Notes under the pieces: model-generated
The model's input: the letters and a program-made list of their open reading frames with translations, nothing else
The model's database searches: none
What the model was told of the DNA's origin: nothing
Shown here: positions 15,090-23,921 of the stretch, piece after piece
Layout: each line of letters begins with the position of its first letter
How positions within the stretch are numbered: the first letter of the stretch is position 1
Assembly (NCBI RefSeq): GCF_900104415.1
Contig: NZ_FMXR01000004.1
Location: forward strand, 1 to 64,000
Origin: Eubacterium oxidoreducens
GTDB taxonomy: Bacteria > Bacillota > Clostridia > Lachnospirales > Lachnospiraceae
Reading direction: 5' to 3'
Length of the DNA stretch: 64,000 bases
Program-made: the position numbers and the translations under genes

Positions 15090-16526
15090 ATGAAGTCAAT
15101 AAAAGAATATATTGAAGAATATGATAAACAAGGGATTTATCCCTTTCATATGCCGGGGCATAAAAGACAACTGGATAATCAAAATCCGTTGCAAGCCGGA
15201 TTTTTCTATGATTATACAGAAATTACGGGATTTGATAATCTTCATGAACCGCAAGGAATATTAAAGGAGTTGCAGGAAAGAGCATCGAACTTATATGGAG
15301 CAAAACAAAGCTATGTATTGGTAAATGGAAGTTCCTGTGGCATATTGGCAGCGATTAGCGCATGTTGTCAAGCCGGTGATACCATATTGCTCGACAGGGG
15401 TAGCCATAAGGCTGCTTATCATGCAGCATATTTGCGAAATGTCAAAGTAAAGTATCTGTATCCCAAATTTTTAAAAGAAGGTATTGCCGGAAGTATTGAT
15501 CCTAAACAGGTAGAAGAGATGTTATCGAAACATCCACAGATAAAGGCGGTATTTATAACGTCTCCGACGTATGATGGGATTACCAGCGATATAAAAACCA
15601 TTGCGAAGATAGTTCATGCATATGAGGCTGTTTTGATTGTGGATGAAGCACATGGAGCACATTTTGGATTTCATCCGGATTTTCCGGATACGGCTGTTCA
15701 TCAAGGCGCCGATCTTGTAATTCAAAGTATGCATAAAACACTTCGGACTTATACACAAAGTGCGCTTTTGCATCGAGGTAGTGATAGGATAAGCGATGAT
15801 AGGATTATGCGATATCTGGATATTTACGAAACCAGTTCGCCATCATATCTGTTAATGGCTTCGATGGACGAATGTTTGGGAGAACTTAAAGCGAAGAGCC
15901 GAGAAATATTTGAAGCATTTTCCGGAAAACTTCATGAGTTTTATAAAAGCATTGATAACCAGGAAAGAGTCAGGGCATACAAGCCGCAGCAAGGCGAGGT
16001 GTTTGGCAAGGACCCGTCGAAAATTCTAATCTATGATGCAGCAGGTCGTGTTGGGGGAAGGCAGCTTTTTGATTGGTTGAGAGATAAGTATCAGCTAGAG
16101 CTAGAGATGTGTGCAGGGAATTTTGCAACAGCATTATCCACCTATTGTGACAGTACAAACGGGTTTATGAGGTTGTCTGCAGCATTGAAAAGTATAGAAC
16201 ATAATCTACAAACACAAACGAATCATAAAGAAAATAGGTCCGCAAAAACCCTAGAACAATTGTATCATCAAAAAGAACAGGTGATGCAGTCTCAAGAAAC
16301 GGAAAAGCATAAAACCTGCCAGATTCCTTTTTCAGATTGCGCGGATAAAATAAGTGCAGATTACATGTATTTATACCCGCCCGGCATTCCGTTTATTGTT
16401 CCCGGGGAAAGAATTTCAAAAGATGTCCTTAAGAACTTAACGAATTTGACCAAGGAAGGATATGTGATTGAGGGCTTATCGGACCGGACTAAAAAAACAG
16501 TAAAGGTAATACGGGAAAATGGGTAA
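15090..16526 (+). CDS. PLP-dependent Orn/Lys/Arg decarboxylase family protein
   Basis: A fold-type I decarboxylase of basic amino acids. The N-terminus carries YPFHMPGHKR, followed by YDYTEITGFDNLHEP. LVNGSSCGILAAI forms the cofactor phosphate cup, VDEAHGAHFGFHP binds the pyridine ring, and the PLP lysine is in QSMHKTLRTYTQSALLH. The C-terminal domain ends in LYPPGIPFIVPGERI. At 478 residues it matches the short Gram-positive SpeA/YaaO group. The substrate (arginine, lysine or other) is not readable from sequence. ATG at 15090 follows an AAGGA-type site. The 3' end overlaps the next gene by eight bases. Confidence 0.9.
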   Translation: MKSIKEYIEEYDKQGIYPFHMPGHKRQLDNQNPLQAGFFYDYTEITGFDNLHEPQGILKELQERASNLYGAKQSYVLVNGSSCGILAAISACCQAGDTILLDRGSHKAAYHAAYLRNVKVKYLYPKFLKEGIAGSIDPKQVEEMLSKHPQIKAVFITSPTYDGITSDIKTIAKIVHAYEAVLIVDEAHGAHFGFHPDFPDTAVHQGADLVIQSMHKTLRTYTQSALLHRGSDRISDDRIMRYLDIYETSSPSYLLMASMDECLGELKAKSREIFEAFSGKLHEFYKSIDNQERVRAYKPQQGEVFGKDPSKILIYDAAGRVGGRQLFDWLRDKYQLELEMCAGNFATALSTYCDSTNGFMRLSAALKSIEHNLQTQTNHKENRSAKTLEQLYHQKEQVMQSQETEKHKTCQIPFSDCADKISADYMYLYPPGIPFIVPGERISKDVLKNLTNLTKEGYVIEGLSDRTKKTVKVIRENG

Positions 16527-17097
16527 ATTGTTATGCCTGATGGGAAAGAGTTCATCGGGAAAGGATACAATCTATAAGAAAATAAAGGAACAAAGACCAA
16601 ATCTGATTACGGTGGTTCCATATACGACAAGGCCTATTCGCGAAGGAGAGCAAAACGGGCGCGAATATCATTTTATTGATGAAGAAAAGATGTTACAGCT
16701 TGAAAAACAGGGGAAAATCATCGAAAGCCGTTGCTATGAGACCGTACATGGTCCATGGTATTATATGACGGTAGATGATGGTCAGATCAATCTCCAAGAA
16801 GGAAATTATCTATATATAGGTACGATTCCGGTCTATGAAAGCCTAAAAAACTACTATTGTGAAGAGAGTATTGTGCCGATTTATATAGAAGTAGATGATG
16901 GCATCCGTCTTAGTAGAGCGCTAGAGAGGGAAAGAGGCCAAAAGAGCCCGAAATATGCAGAGATGTGCAGGCGTTATCTTGCAGATGAAGAGGATTTTTC
17001 TCCGGATAATCTAAAAAAAGCCGGAATTGACCATTTTTATAAAAATGAAGATCTGATGGTCTGCGTAAATGAAATTCTGGCGAATCTGGAAGTATAA
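16519..17097 (+). CDS. Guanylate kinase-like P-loop protein
   Basis: It has the guanylate kinase layout: P-loop LMGKSSSGKDTIYKKI at residues 7-22, the GMP-binding PYTTRPIREGEQNGREYHFI, and a lid region with RALERERGQ. The length of 192 residues is near normal for Gmk. YETVHGPWYYM stands where true Gmk has E...YGT. The yaaO-gmk-like order is reminiscent of the yaaO-tmk order of Bacillus that precedes yaaR-holB. It could be a second guanylate kinase or a kinase of altered specificity. Translation is coupled to the decarboxylase through an eight-base overlap. Confidence 0.8.
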   Translation: MGKLLCLMGKSSSGKDTIYKKIKEQRPNLITVVPYTTRPIREGEQNGREYHFIDEEKMLQLEKQGKIIESRCYETVHGPWYYMTVDDGQINLQEGNYLYIGTIPVYESLKNYYCEESIVPIYIEVDDGIRLSRALERERGQKSPKYAEMCRRYLADEEDFSPDNLKKAGIDHFYKNEDLMVCVNEILANLEV

Positions 17098-17162
17098 CGA
17101 GGTTAGCAATGTTGTAGTAAATATGGTATACTAAGTCAGTATGCATAACAGGAGTGATGGAC

Positions 17163-17597
17163 ATGGATATAAAAGTAAACCAGACCAATCCGGTTGCGCC
17201 GACACAACAGACCAATCAAGTGGAAAAAGGGGATGGATCCTTTAAGTTCACACTTGCGAGTAACGTGGAAGAGGCGCAGGAAACACTGAATAATATGCTT
17301 AAAGATATCACGAAAATGGGAGAGCATATTGCGCGCCATATGGATATACGTGATATGAAAAAATATCGTGAACTTGTGAAAGGATTTTTAAATGAAATTG
17401 TTTCTCGTTCGCACAAATTTTCCAGAGAGAATTTTTTGGACAGGAGAGGTCGTCATAGAGTATATGGCATCATTAAGCAGATCGATGATAATCTGGATGC
17501 ACTGGCCAAAGAACTGATAAAGGATGAATCCAATCATTTGGACATATTAAGCCGAATTGATGAGATTCGAGGAATGCTGATTGATATTATTACCTAA
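17163..17597 (+). CDS. YaaR family (DUF327) protein
   Basis: A small cytoplasmic helical protein of unknown function that lies before holB in Firmicutes. The ATG at 17163 is eight bases after AGGAG; the GTG and ATG at 17154 and 17157 are too close to it. The family core [20 protein letters not shown] and [19 protein letters not shown] is clear. A likely promoter -10 element TATACT lies at 17127-17132. It opens the yaaR-holB-ricT-yabB-rsmI operon. Confidence 0.88.
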   Translation: MDIKVNQTNPVAPTQQTNQVEKGDGSFKFTLASNVEEAQETLNNMLKDITKMGEHIARHMDIRDMKKYRELVKGFLNEIVSRSHKFSRENFLDRRGRHRVYGIIKQIDDNLDALAKELIKDESNHLDILSRIDEIRGMLIDIIT

Positions 17598-17610
17598 GGA
17601 GTACAAAAAA

Positions 17611-18606
17611 ATGGCAGATTTTTCCAAGATTATCGGACATGAAAAGATTAAAGAGCATATGACAAATGCGGCAGCAGCCGGAAAGGTCTCGCATGCTTAT
17701 ATCTTAAGTGGAGAAGACAAATCTGGAAAAATGATGTTGGCGGAAGCATTTGCCCAAACACTACAATGTGAACAGGGTGGTGCAAAGCCTTGTAATGAGT
17801 GTCACTCCTGTAAACAGGCAATTTCGCACAATCAGCCGGATATCATATACGTTGAGCATGAAAAACCAAATACGATTTCTGTCGAAGATATTCGACAACA
17901 AGTTAATGCGGATGTGGTGGTTCGGCCATATAGCAGTAAATATAAGATTTATATCATTGATGAAGCAGAGAAGATGAATACACAGGCTCAAAATGCTTTG
18001 TTAAAGACGATAGAAGAACCACCGGAATACGTAATCATCTTGTTACTTACAACAAATGCAGAATTATTTCTACCAACGATTTTATCAAGATGTGTTACGT
18101 TAAATCTCCATCCGGTAGATGCGAAGTTGCTGCGAAGTTTTCTTATGCAAAATTATGAGATTCCGGATTATCAGGCAGATATATGCGTGGCATTTGCGCA
18201 GGGAAATGTCGGAAAAGCGATTGATTTGGCATGTTCATCTGAGTTTAATGAGTTAAAAGAGCAGGTTCTTCAGGTATTAAAACGAATTGATCAGATGCAG
18301 GAATTCGAAGTAATTGATGCGATTAGAAGAATACATGAATATAATCTAGAGATACGAGATTATTTTGATCTTATGATGGTATGGTATCGAGATGTATTAT
18401 TGTATAAAGCAACGGCTGATGTGAACGGACTGATTTTTAAAGATGAAATCTACGCAATTAAAGATCAGGCGAATCGATCGGGATATGAACAACTTAATGA
18501 AATTTTAGAAGCAATAAAAAAAGCCCAGGCAAGAGTGGTTGCAAATGTAAATTTTGACTTGGTAGTAGAATTGCTTTTGTGGACAATTAAAAGAAATATG
18601 GGATAA
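17611..18606 (+). CDS. holB: DNA polymerase III delta-prime subunit
   Basis: Clamp-loader subunit. ATG at 17611 follows AAGGAG; a reading from 17581 overlaps yaaR and is less likely. IIGHEKIKEHM, SHAYILSGEDKSGK (a loose P-loop, usual for delta-prime), the zinc-binding cysteines in CNECHSCKQA plus an upstream Cys, YIIDEAEKMNTQAQNALLKTIEEPP, and the sensor ILSRC are all present. The length of 331 residues is typical. Second gene of its operon. Confidence 0.93.
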   Translation: MADFSKIIGHEKIKEHMTNAAAAGKVSHAYILSGEDKSGKMMLAEAFAQTLQCEQGGAKPCNECHSCKQAISHNQPDIIYVEHEKPNTISVEDIRQQVNADVVVRPYSSKYKIYIIDEAEKMNTQAQNALLKTIEEPPEYVIILLLTTNAELFLPTILSRCVTLNLHPVDAKLLRSFLMQNYEIPDYQADICVAFAQGNVGKAIDLACSSEFNELKEQVLQVLKRIDQMQEFEVIDAIRRIHEYNLEIRDYFDLMMVWYRDVLLYKATADVNGLIFKDEIYAIKDQANRSGYEQLNEILEAIKKAQARVVANVNFDLVVELLLWTIKRNMG

Positions 18607-18642
18607 AGAATCCTAAAAAATACAGCTGGAGGAAAACCATAA

Positions 18643-19677
18643 ATGGTAAATGTAATTGGCGTAAGATTCCGCCAGGCAGGGAAAATCTATTTTTTTGATC
18701 CGATGGATAATCAGGTAACTCTTGGGGATCATGTAATTGTAGAGACTGCAAGGGGCGTAGAATATGGACGCGTTGTTGTGCCAAATCGGAAGATGGCCGA
18801 TGATGAGGTCGTACAGCCTTTAAAGCCTGTGATGCGAATTGCGACAAAACAGGATGATGAAAAGGTAGAAAAGAATAAAGAAAAAGAAAAAGAAGCATTT
18901 AAGACTTGCAAGGAAAAGATTCGCAAGCACGAGCTGGAGATGAAACTTGTAGATGCGGAATACACATTTGATAACAATAAATTATTGTTTTATTTTACAG
19001 CAGATGGAAGAATTGATTTTCGAGAGTTGGTAAAAGATCTTGCGAGTGTTTTTCGCACTAGAATTGAGCTACGCCAGATTGGAGTTCGAGATGAAACCAA
19101 GATCATGGGAGGCCTCGGAATCTGTGGACGACCTATGTGCTGTCATACATATCTAAGTGATTTTGCACCGGTTTCCATAAAGATGGCAAAAGAACAAAAT
19201 CTTTCCCTTAATCCGACCAAGATATCCGGAACATGCGGAAGACTTATGTGTTGTCTTAGAAATGAACAAGAAACCTATGAATATCTAAACAAACGCTTAC
19301 CAAATCCGGGAGATAGAGTTCTTACACCGACCGGTGAAAAGGGCGAAGTGATACAGATAAATGTTCTTAGACAGCTTGTAAAAATAGTAGTTGAACATGA
19401 CGATGAAAGAGAGATTCTAGAATATCCGGTTGCGGACCTAAAGTTTAAGACAAGAAAAAAGAAAAAGAATCTGGAACAAGAAGAAGAAACGGAAGTTTGT
19501 GAAGAGGAAATAACAAGCGCAAAGGATAGTAATAAAAACAACAAAAATAATAAAACTAAGAATAAAAATAAGAATAAGAATCGTCACAAGAACAATAAAG
19601 ATAAAACAAAATTGACGGATGAAGAAAAAGAACTTCAAATGTTAGAAGATACAGACGGAGGCTCTAAGCTTGACTGA
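18643..19677 (+). CDS. ricT: RicT/YaaT (PSP1 domain) protein
   Basis: A homologue of RicT, which in Bacillus forms a complex with RicA/RicF that carries Fe-S clusters and affects RNase Y and sporulation. The PSP1 core (GVRFRQAGKIYFFDP, VVETARGVEYGRVV, LRQIGVRDETKIMGGLG) and the cysteines in CGRPMCCHTYL and CGRLMCCLRNE are intact. The last 70 residues are a Lys/Asn-rich low-complexity tail, which is unusual in length and probably disordered. GGAGG precedes the ATG. Its stop overlaps the next gene. Confidence 0.9.
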   Translation: MVNVIGVRFRQAGKIYFFDPMDNQVTLGDHVIVETARGVEYGRVVVPNRKMADDEVVQPLKPVMRIATKQDDEKVEKNKEKEKEAFKTCKEKIRKHELEMKLVDAEYTFDNNKLLFYFTADGRIDFRELVKDLASVFRTRIELRQIGVRDETKIMGGLGICGRPMCCHTYLSDFAPVSIKMAKEQNLSLNPTKISGTCGRLMCCLRNEQETYEYLNKRLPNPGDRVLTPTGEKGEVIQINVLRQLVKIVVEHDDEREILEYPVADLKFKTRKKKKNLEQEEETEVCEEEITSAKDSNKNNKNNKTKNKNKNKNRHKNNKDKTKLTDEEKELQMLEDTDGGSKLD

Positions 19678-20419
19678 GTTCATGAAGGAAGGCGAGCGAC
19701 TTGATGATCTTGAGATAAAAGGATATCAAATTATCCAACATCCTCAAAGGTTCTGCTTTGGCATGGATGCAGTACTACTTAGCGATTTTGCTAAGGCAAA
19801 ACCGACGGATAAGATTGCCGATTTGGGAACGGGAAATGGCATTATTCCAATACTATTATGTGCCAAGGACAAAGGTGCACAGATAACGGGGCTCGAGATT
19901 CAAAAAGAAAGCGCGGATATGGCACGCCGAAGTGTCAGATACAATGATTTGGAAAAACAAATCCAAATAGTGATTGGAGATATGAAAGATGCTGCTAATC
20001 TGTTAGGAGCATCTTCTTTTGATGTCGTGACAACAAATCCGCCGTATATGATTGCGCAGCATGGACTAAGAAATGTGCAAGAAGCCAAGACGATAGCGAG
20101 ACATGAAGTGGCTTGCAATCTCGCGGATATCTTGACACAAAGCGCAAAACTATTAAAAGTAAAAGGACATTTTTATATGGTACATCGCCCCTTCCGGTTG
20201 GCAGAAATCATGAATGAAATGGTGAAGGCGAAACTTGAGCCAAAAAGAATGCGGCTTGTATATCCGTATATCGATAAGGAACCGACAATGGTTCTTATAG
20301 AGGGGATAAAAGGAGCAAAGTCGCGAATAACGGTGGAAAAACCATTGATCGTTTATGAAAAAAATGGTGAGTACACAGAGGAAATATACAAAATTTACGG
20401 TAAACAAAAGGGAAAGTAG
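19670..20419 (+). CDS. tRNA1(Val) (adenine-N6)-methyltransferase-like protein (YabB/TrmN6)
   Basis: A SAM-dependent N6-adenine methyltransferase: IADLGTGNGIIPILL is motif I, TGLEIQKESADMARR motif II, and VVTTNPPYM the catalytic NPPY motif. The N-terminal QRFCFGMDAVLL is typical of YabB. The start TTG at 19670 has GGAGG nine bases upstream, while the in-frame ATG at 19682 has none, so the eight-base overlap with ricT is likely real. The length is 249 residues. Confidence 0.88.
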   Translation: MTEFMKEGERLDDLEIKGYQIIQHPQRFCFGMDAVLLSDFAKAKPTDKIADLGTGNGIIPILLCAKDKGAQITGLEIQKESADMARRSVRYNDLEKQIQIVIGDMKDAANLLGASSFDVVTTNPPYMIAQHGLRNVQEAKTIARHEVACNLADILTQSAKLLKVKGHFYMVHRPFRLAEIMNEMVKAKLEPKRMRLVYPYIDKEPTMVLIEGIKGAKSRITVEKPLIVYEKNGEYTEEIYKIYGKQKGK

Positions 20420-21277
20420 ATGGAAGAAAAACATGGAGGCACACTTTATTTGTGTGCGACACCAATTGGCAATCTCGAGGATATCACCTATCGGGTGGTC
20501 CGCTTATTAAGAGAAGTTGATTTAATAGCAGCAGAAGATACAAGAAATTCTATAAAATTGTTAAATCATTTCGAAATCAAGACGCTAATGACAAGTTATC
20601 ATGAATTTAATAAGATAGAAAAAGCGCACCAACTGATTCACCAGCTCAAGGAGGGAAAGAATATTGCGCTGATTACCGATGCCGGAATGCCGGGAATCTC
20701 CGATCCTGGAGAGGAATTGGTTCAAATGTGCCATGAGGCTGGCGTGACGGTTACAATTGCACCCGGAGCTTGCGCCTGTGTAAGTGCGTTGGCATTATCC
20801 GGAATGCCATCACGCAGGTTTTGTTTTGAGGCGTTTTTACCAAAAGATAAACAATTAAGGCGTGATATCCTGAATCAGCTTAAAGTGGAAAGCCGCACCA
20901 TTATCCTTTATGAGGCACCGCATCATTTAAAAAAGACGTTGAAAGAACTATCTGAGGAATTGGGAAACCGAAAGATAACCTTGGTAAAAGAAATAACAAA
21001 ACGCTATGAAAATATTTTTGTTACAACGATACAAGATGCGCTTGCGCATTATGAGACTCAAGAACCTCGAGGAGAATATGTATTAATCATAGAAGGAAAG
21101 AGCTTTGAGGAGCAAAAACAAGAGGAGCAAAAACACTGGGAGAAGATGAGTCTTAAAGAACATATGGCAGTATATGAAAATCAGGGAATCGCCAGAAAAG
21201 ATGCGATGAAGATGGTAGCAAAAGATCGTGGTGTTAGTAAACGTGATATTTATAATGAACTGCTTAAGGAAGAATAA
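20420..21277 (+). CDS. rsmI: 16S rRNA (cytidine-2'-O)-methyltransferase RsmI
   Basis: Methylates C1402 of 16S rRNA. The tetrapyrrole-methylase fold shows LYLCATPIGNLEDIT, AAEDTRNSIKLLNHF, SYHEFNK, LITDAGMPGISDPGEELV and FLPKDKQLRRDIL. The C-terminal segment includes GIARKDAMKMVAKDRGVSKRDIYNELL, a standard RsmI tail. It begins directly at the stop of the previous gene (no spacer). The length of 285 residues is normal. Confidence 0.95.
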   Translation: MEEKHGGTLYLCATPIGNLEDITYRVVRLLREVDLIAAEDTRNSIKLLNHFEIKTLMTSYHEFNKIEKAHQLIHQLKEGKNIALITDAGMPGISDPGEELVQMCHEAGVTVTIAPGACACVSALALSGMPSRRFCFEAFLPKDKQLRRDILNQLKVESRTIILYEAPHHLKKTLKELSEELGNRKITLVKEITKRYENIFVTTIQDALAHYETQEPRGEYVLIIEGKSFEEQKQEEQKHWEKMSLKEHMAVYENQGIARKDAMKMVAKDRGVSKRDIYNELLKEE

Positions 21278-21280
21278 AGC

Positions 21281-21307
21281 GAACCGCACTAGCTGTTAGT
21301 GCGGTTC
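21281..21307. terminator. Bidirectional terminator between rsmI and the MarR-family gene
   Basis: GAACCGCACTA and TAGTGCGGTTC are perfect complements around GCTGT; weak T runs follow on both strands. Both convergent genes end here; the stop of the minus-strand gene lies within the stem. Confidence 0.8.
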
Positions 21308-21744
21308 ATATAATTTTTAAAGAAATTGCTAAGATTAGATAATGCAGTAACAAGAACCTGACGGTTCTCATCCGTAAGACCTTCAACGGTTGCTTTGACC
21401 ATTTCATCATGGAAATTTTTATGATGATAGAAAGCATTTTGACCTTTTTCAAGAAGCGAAATCAACACAACGCGCCGGTCTTTTTCACTTCGAACACGAT
21501 TAACATAGCCTTTCTTAACCAGATTATTAATTGCAATGGTAAGCGTTCCAACTGTGACATTAAGTCTATGTGCAACAGAAGACATGCTTTGCGGTTCTTC
21601 GCAACCAATGGCTTCAATAATATGAAAATCGTTGTTGGAAATATCTTTAAATTCTTCTGTGATAATTGCTTGTGCCTCTATATCGGTAATATCATTAAAT
21701 AATTGAACCAGAATCTCATTAAAGGTATCATAGGTATTTCCCAT
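21289..21744 (-). CDS. MarR-family regulator, FabT-like
   Basis: The wHTH core (MSSVAHRLNVTVGTLTIAINNLVKKGYVNRVRSEKDRRVV) and the flanks FKDISNNDFHIIEAIG and FHDEMVKATVEGL are strikingly like FabT, the repressor of fatty-acid synthesis genes in Gram-positives. FabT usually sits at the head of the fab cluster, but no fab genes are visible here. AGAAGGG precedes the ATG. A TTGATAGTCAA site, close to the FabT operator pattern, lies upstream. The MarR assignment is firm; FabT function is inferred. Confidence 0.85.
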   Translation of the reverse strand: MGNTYDTFNEILVQLFNDITDIEAQAIITEEFKDISNNDFHIIEAIGCEEPQSMSSVAHRLNVTVGTLTIAINNLVKKGYVNRVRSEKDRRVVLISLLEKGQNAFYHHKNFHDEMVKATVEGLTDENRQVLVTALSNLSNFFKNYMNRTNS

Positions 21745-21834
21745 GCAAGCCCTTCTTTCCCTAAAAATTGAAAATTTCTTACTGCATATTTATGAAAATA
21801 TTATAATAGAAGACAGGAAAAGAAACAAGATATC

Positions 21835-21845
21835 TTGATAGTCAA
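21835..21845. promoter_or_regulatory. Candidate FabT-like operator
   Basis: TTGATAGTCAA is a near-palindrome resembling the published FabT box core TTTGATTATCAAA. It is located between the fabT-like and sirtuin start codons, so it could control either gene. Confidence 0.35.
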
Positions 21846-21921
21846 AACATCAGAGCGTTCGTAGATTTTTAATCTGAAACAAGCTATAATAAAACAAATA
21901 GATGTGGAGGAGGAATCGCAA

Positions 21922-22647
21922 GTGTCAGCAGAAATTGAAACATTGCAAAGGATGATAGATGAATCAGAGCGAATTGTATTTTTCGGTGGCGCAGGTGTGT
22001 CGACGGAAAGCGGAATTCCGGATTTTCGAAGTGTGGATGGGCTTTATAATCAAAAGTATGATTTTCCACCGGAAACCATTTTAAGTCATACCTTTTATAT
22101 GCGTCATACGGATGAATTCTATCGCTTTTATAAAGATAAGATGTTGTGTCTGGATGCAAAACCTAATGACGCACATAAGAAATTAGCGGAAATGGAAGAA
22201 AAAGGGAAATTAACAGCTGTTGTTACACAGAATATCGATGGCCTTCATCAGGCAGCAGGATCAAAGGCTGTCTATGAATTGCACGGAAGTGTGCTTCGCA
22301 ATTATTGTACGAAGTGTAAGAAGTTTTATTCTGCATCCTATATATTGGAAAGTATAGGAGTTCCAAAGTGTGATGCGTGTGGGGGAATGATTAAACCGGA
22401 TGTTGTATTGTATGAAGAAGGATTAGATAATGATACGATTACAAAATCAATCAAAGCTATTTCACAAGCAGATATGTTGATTATCGGTGGAACATCACTT
22501 GCAGTATATCCGGCAGCAGGATTAATTGACTATTATAATGGAGATAAGCTGGTGCTGATAAATAAAACGACAACACCTATGGATAGTAAGGCGAATCTGG
22601 TCATTAATGATAGTATTGGACAGGTGTTTAGCGCAATCAAGATATAA
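21922..22647 (+). CDS. cobB: NAD-dependent protein deacylase, SIR2 family
   Basis: Removes acyl groups from lysines using NAD. GTG at 21922 has AGGAGG eight bases upstream; an earlier GTG at 21904 lies before that site. FGGAGVSTESGIPDFR (residues 21-36) binds NAD, VTQNIDGLHQ follows, the catalytic His is H121 in YELHGS, and Cys129/132 with Cys150/153 form the zinc site. IIGGTSLAVYPAAGL completes the Rossmann part. The length of 241 residues is normal for bacterial sirtuins. Confidence 0.93.
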   Translation: MSAEIETLQRMIDESERIVFFGGAGVSTESGIPDFRSVDGLYNQKYDFPPETILSHTFYMRHTDEFYRFYKDKMLCLDAKPNDAHKKLAEMEEKGKLTAVVTQNIDGLHQAAGSKAVYELHGSVLRNYCTKCKKFYSASYILESIGVPKCDACGGMIKPDVVLYEEGLDNDTITKSIKAISQADMLIIGGTSLAVYPAAGLIDYYNGDKLVLINKTTTPMDSKANLVINDSIGQVFSAIKI

Positions 22648-22732
22648 CTTAGCCGGACAAAGTCCCCAGATACAAGCATGAGGCAGTCGGGGAAGAAAAC
22701 AACAAAGGATAGCCTTACAAGGAGGAAGCTAG

Positions 22733-22921
22733 ATGGATATCCGAGTGGGAGATATTTTGCAAATGAAGAAGAAGCATCCTTGCGGAAGCGATGAATGGGA
22801 GGTGCTTCGCATTGGTGCAGATTTCAAGTTGAAATGTGTTGGATGTGGACGACTTGTTATGGTGGCAAGATCAAAATCGGAAAAGAATATAAAAAAAATA
22901 ATTTCGCAAGAAAATAAATAA
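22733..22921 (+). CDS. DUF951 family small protein
   Basis: A 62-residue protein with the DUF951 pattern: VGDILQMKKKHPCGSDEWEV followed by KLKCVGCGRLVMV. Three cysteines (HPCG and CVGC) suggest metal binding. In Firmicutes it sits before rpsF or near ychF/parB. AAGGAGG precedes the ATG. Function is unknown. Confidence 0.88.
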   Translation: MDIRVGDILQMKKKHPCGSDEWEVLRIGADFKLKCVGCGRLVMVARSKSEKNIKKIISQENK

Positions 22922-22984
22922 ATATATCTTGAAGTTCAAGGGGAATTGTGCTAATATGAATTTCCGTGGTATAAATTAACACAG

Positions 22985-23040
22985 CTATCCGATTGACGGA
23001 TAGAAGAAAAATTTCCTTGCTTTCTGCTAGGACAGAAGGC
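22985..23040 (+). promoter_or_regulatory. Structured leader of rpsF
   Basis: Two hairpins occur before the rpsF ribosome site: CTATCCG/CGGATAG (22985-23003) and a TTCTG/CAGAA pair (23022-23037). The rpsF leaders of many bacteria bind the S6:S18 complex for autogenous control. I cannot confirm that this sequence fits that motif. Confidence 0.35.
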
Positions 23041-23067
23041 CAGAGACCAAAAGGAGGTACGATTCGC

Positions 23068-23358
23068 ATGAACAAGTATGAATTAACACTCGTTGTTAGT
23101 GCAAAAATCGAGGACGATGCAAGAGCTGCAGTAGTTGCTAAAGCACAGGACTACATCACTCGCGCAGGCGGAACAGTAACAAACGTTGAAGACTGGGGTA
23201 AGAAGAGATTAGCTTACGAGATCCAGAAGATGAGAGAAGCGTTTTACTATTTCGTACAGTTTGATGCTGAGGCAGATGCACCTGCACAGATTGAAGAAAA
23301 TGTTCGAATCATGGACAACGTTCTTAGATTTTTATGCGTAAGAGCAGACGAGGCATAA
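23068..23358 (+). CDS. rpsF: 30S ribosomal protein S6
   Basis: The 96-residue protein begins MNKYELTLVVSAKIED and shows GGTVTNVEDWGKKRLAYEI and YYFVQFDA, all standard S6 segments. ATG at 23068 follows AAAGGAGG; the in-frame upstream extension to 22993 is leader sequence. First gene of rpsF-ssb-rpsR. Confidence 0.96.
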   Translation: MNKYELTLVVSAKIEDDARAAVVAKAQDYITRAGGTVTNVEDWGKKRLAYEIQKMREAFYYFVQFDAEADAPAQIEENVRIMDNVLRFLCVRADEA

Positions 23359-23429
23359 ATCAAAGACTCTAATCGCGTAGATTTCGATAGAAATTTAAGG
23401 AGTCTCCACTTATAAGGAGGAGAACAAGT

Positions 23430-23891
23430 ATGAATAAGGTAATACTCATGGGCAGATTGACCAGAGATCCGGAAGTCCGTTATTCACAGGGCGAGAACTC
23501 TATGGCAATCGCACGATATACATTAGCAGTAGATCGTAGATTCAACAAAAACAGTGATCAGACAGCAGATTTTATTAATTGCGTTGCGTTTGGACGTAGC
23601 GGTGAATTTGCTGAGAAATATTTCCATAAGGGAATTAAAATCGCTGTTACCGGAAGAATCCAGACAGGATCATATGAGAATAAAGAAGGACAACGCGTTT
23701 ATACAACTGAAGTTGTCGTAGAAGATCAGGAATTTGCAGAAAGTAAAAATGCTTCACAGCAGAATGCAGCAGCATTTAACGGAGGAGGAGCACCAATCCC
23801 ATCATCCGCACCTGCAGCTCCTACAGAAGGTCCGGGAGAAGGATTTATGAATATTCCGGAAGGAATTGATGAACAATTACCGTTTAACTAA
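23430..23891 (+). CDS. ssb: Single-stranded DNA-binding protein
   Basis: The OB fold runs from MNKVILMGRLTRDPEVRYS to about residue 110 (TADFINCVAFGRSGEFAEKY, KIAVTGRIQTGSYENKEGQ). A flexible Gly/Pro/Ala linker follows, and the tip GIDEQLPFN is the partner-binding tail, with PFN in place of the common PF end. TAAGGAGG precedes the ATG. It lies between rpsF and rpsR as in most Firmicutes. Confidence 0.96.
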   Translation: MNKVILMGRLTRDPEVRYSQGENSMAIARYTLAVDRRFNKNSDQTADFINCVAFGRSGEFAEKYFHKGIKIAVTGRIQTGSYENKEGQRVYTTEVVVEDQEFAESKNASQQNAAAFNGGGAPIPSSAPAAPTEGPGEGFMNIPEGIDEQLPFN

Positions 23892-23921
23892 CAATTTAGA
23901 ATTCAAACGGAGGTAAGAAAG

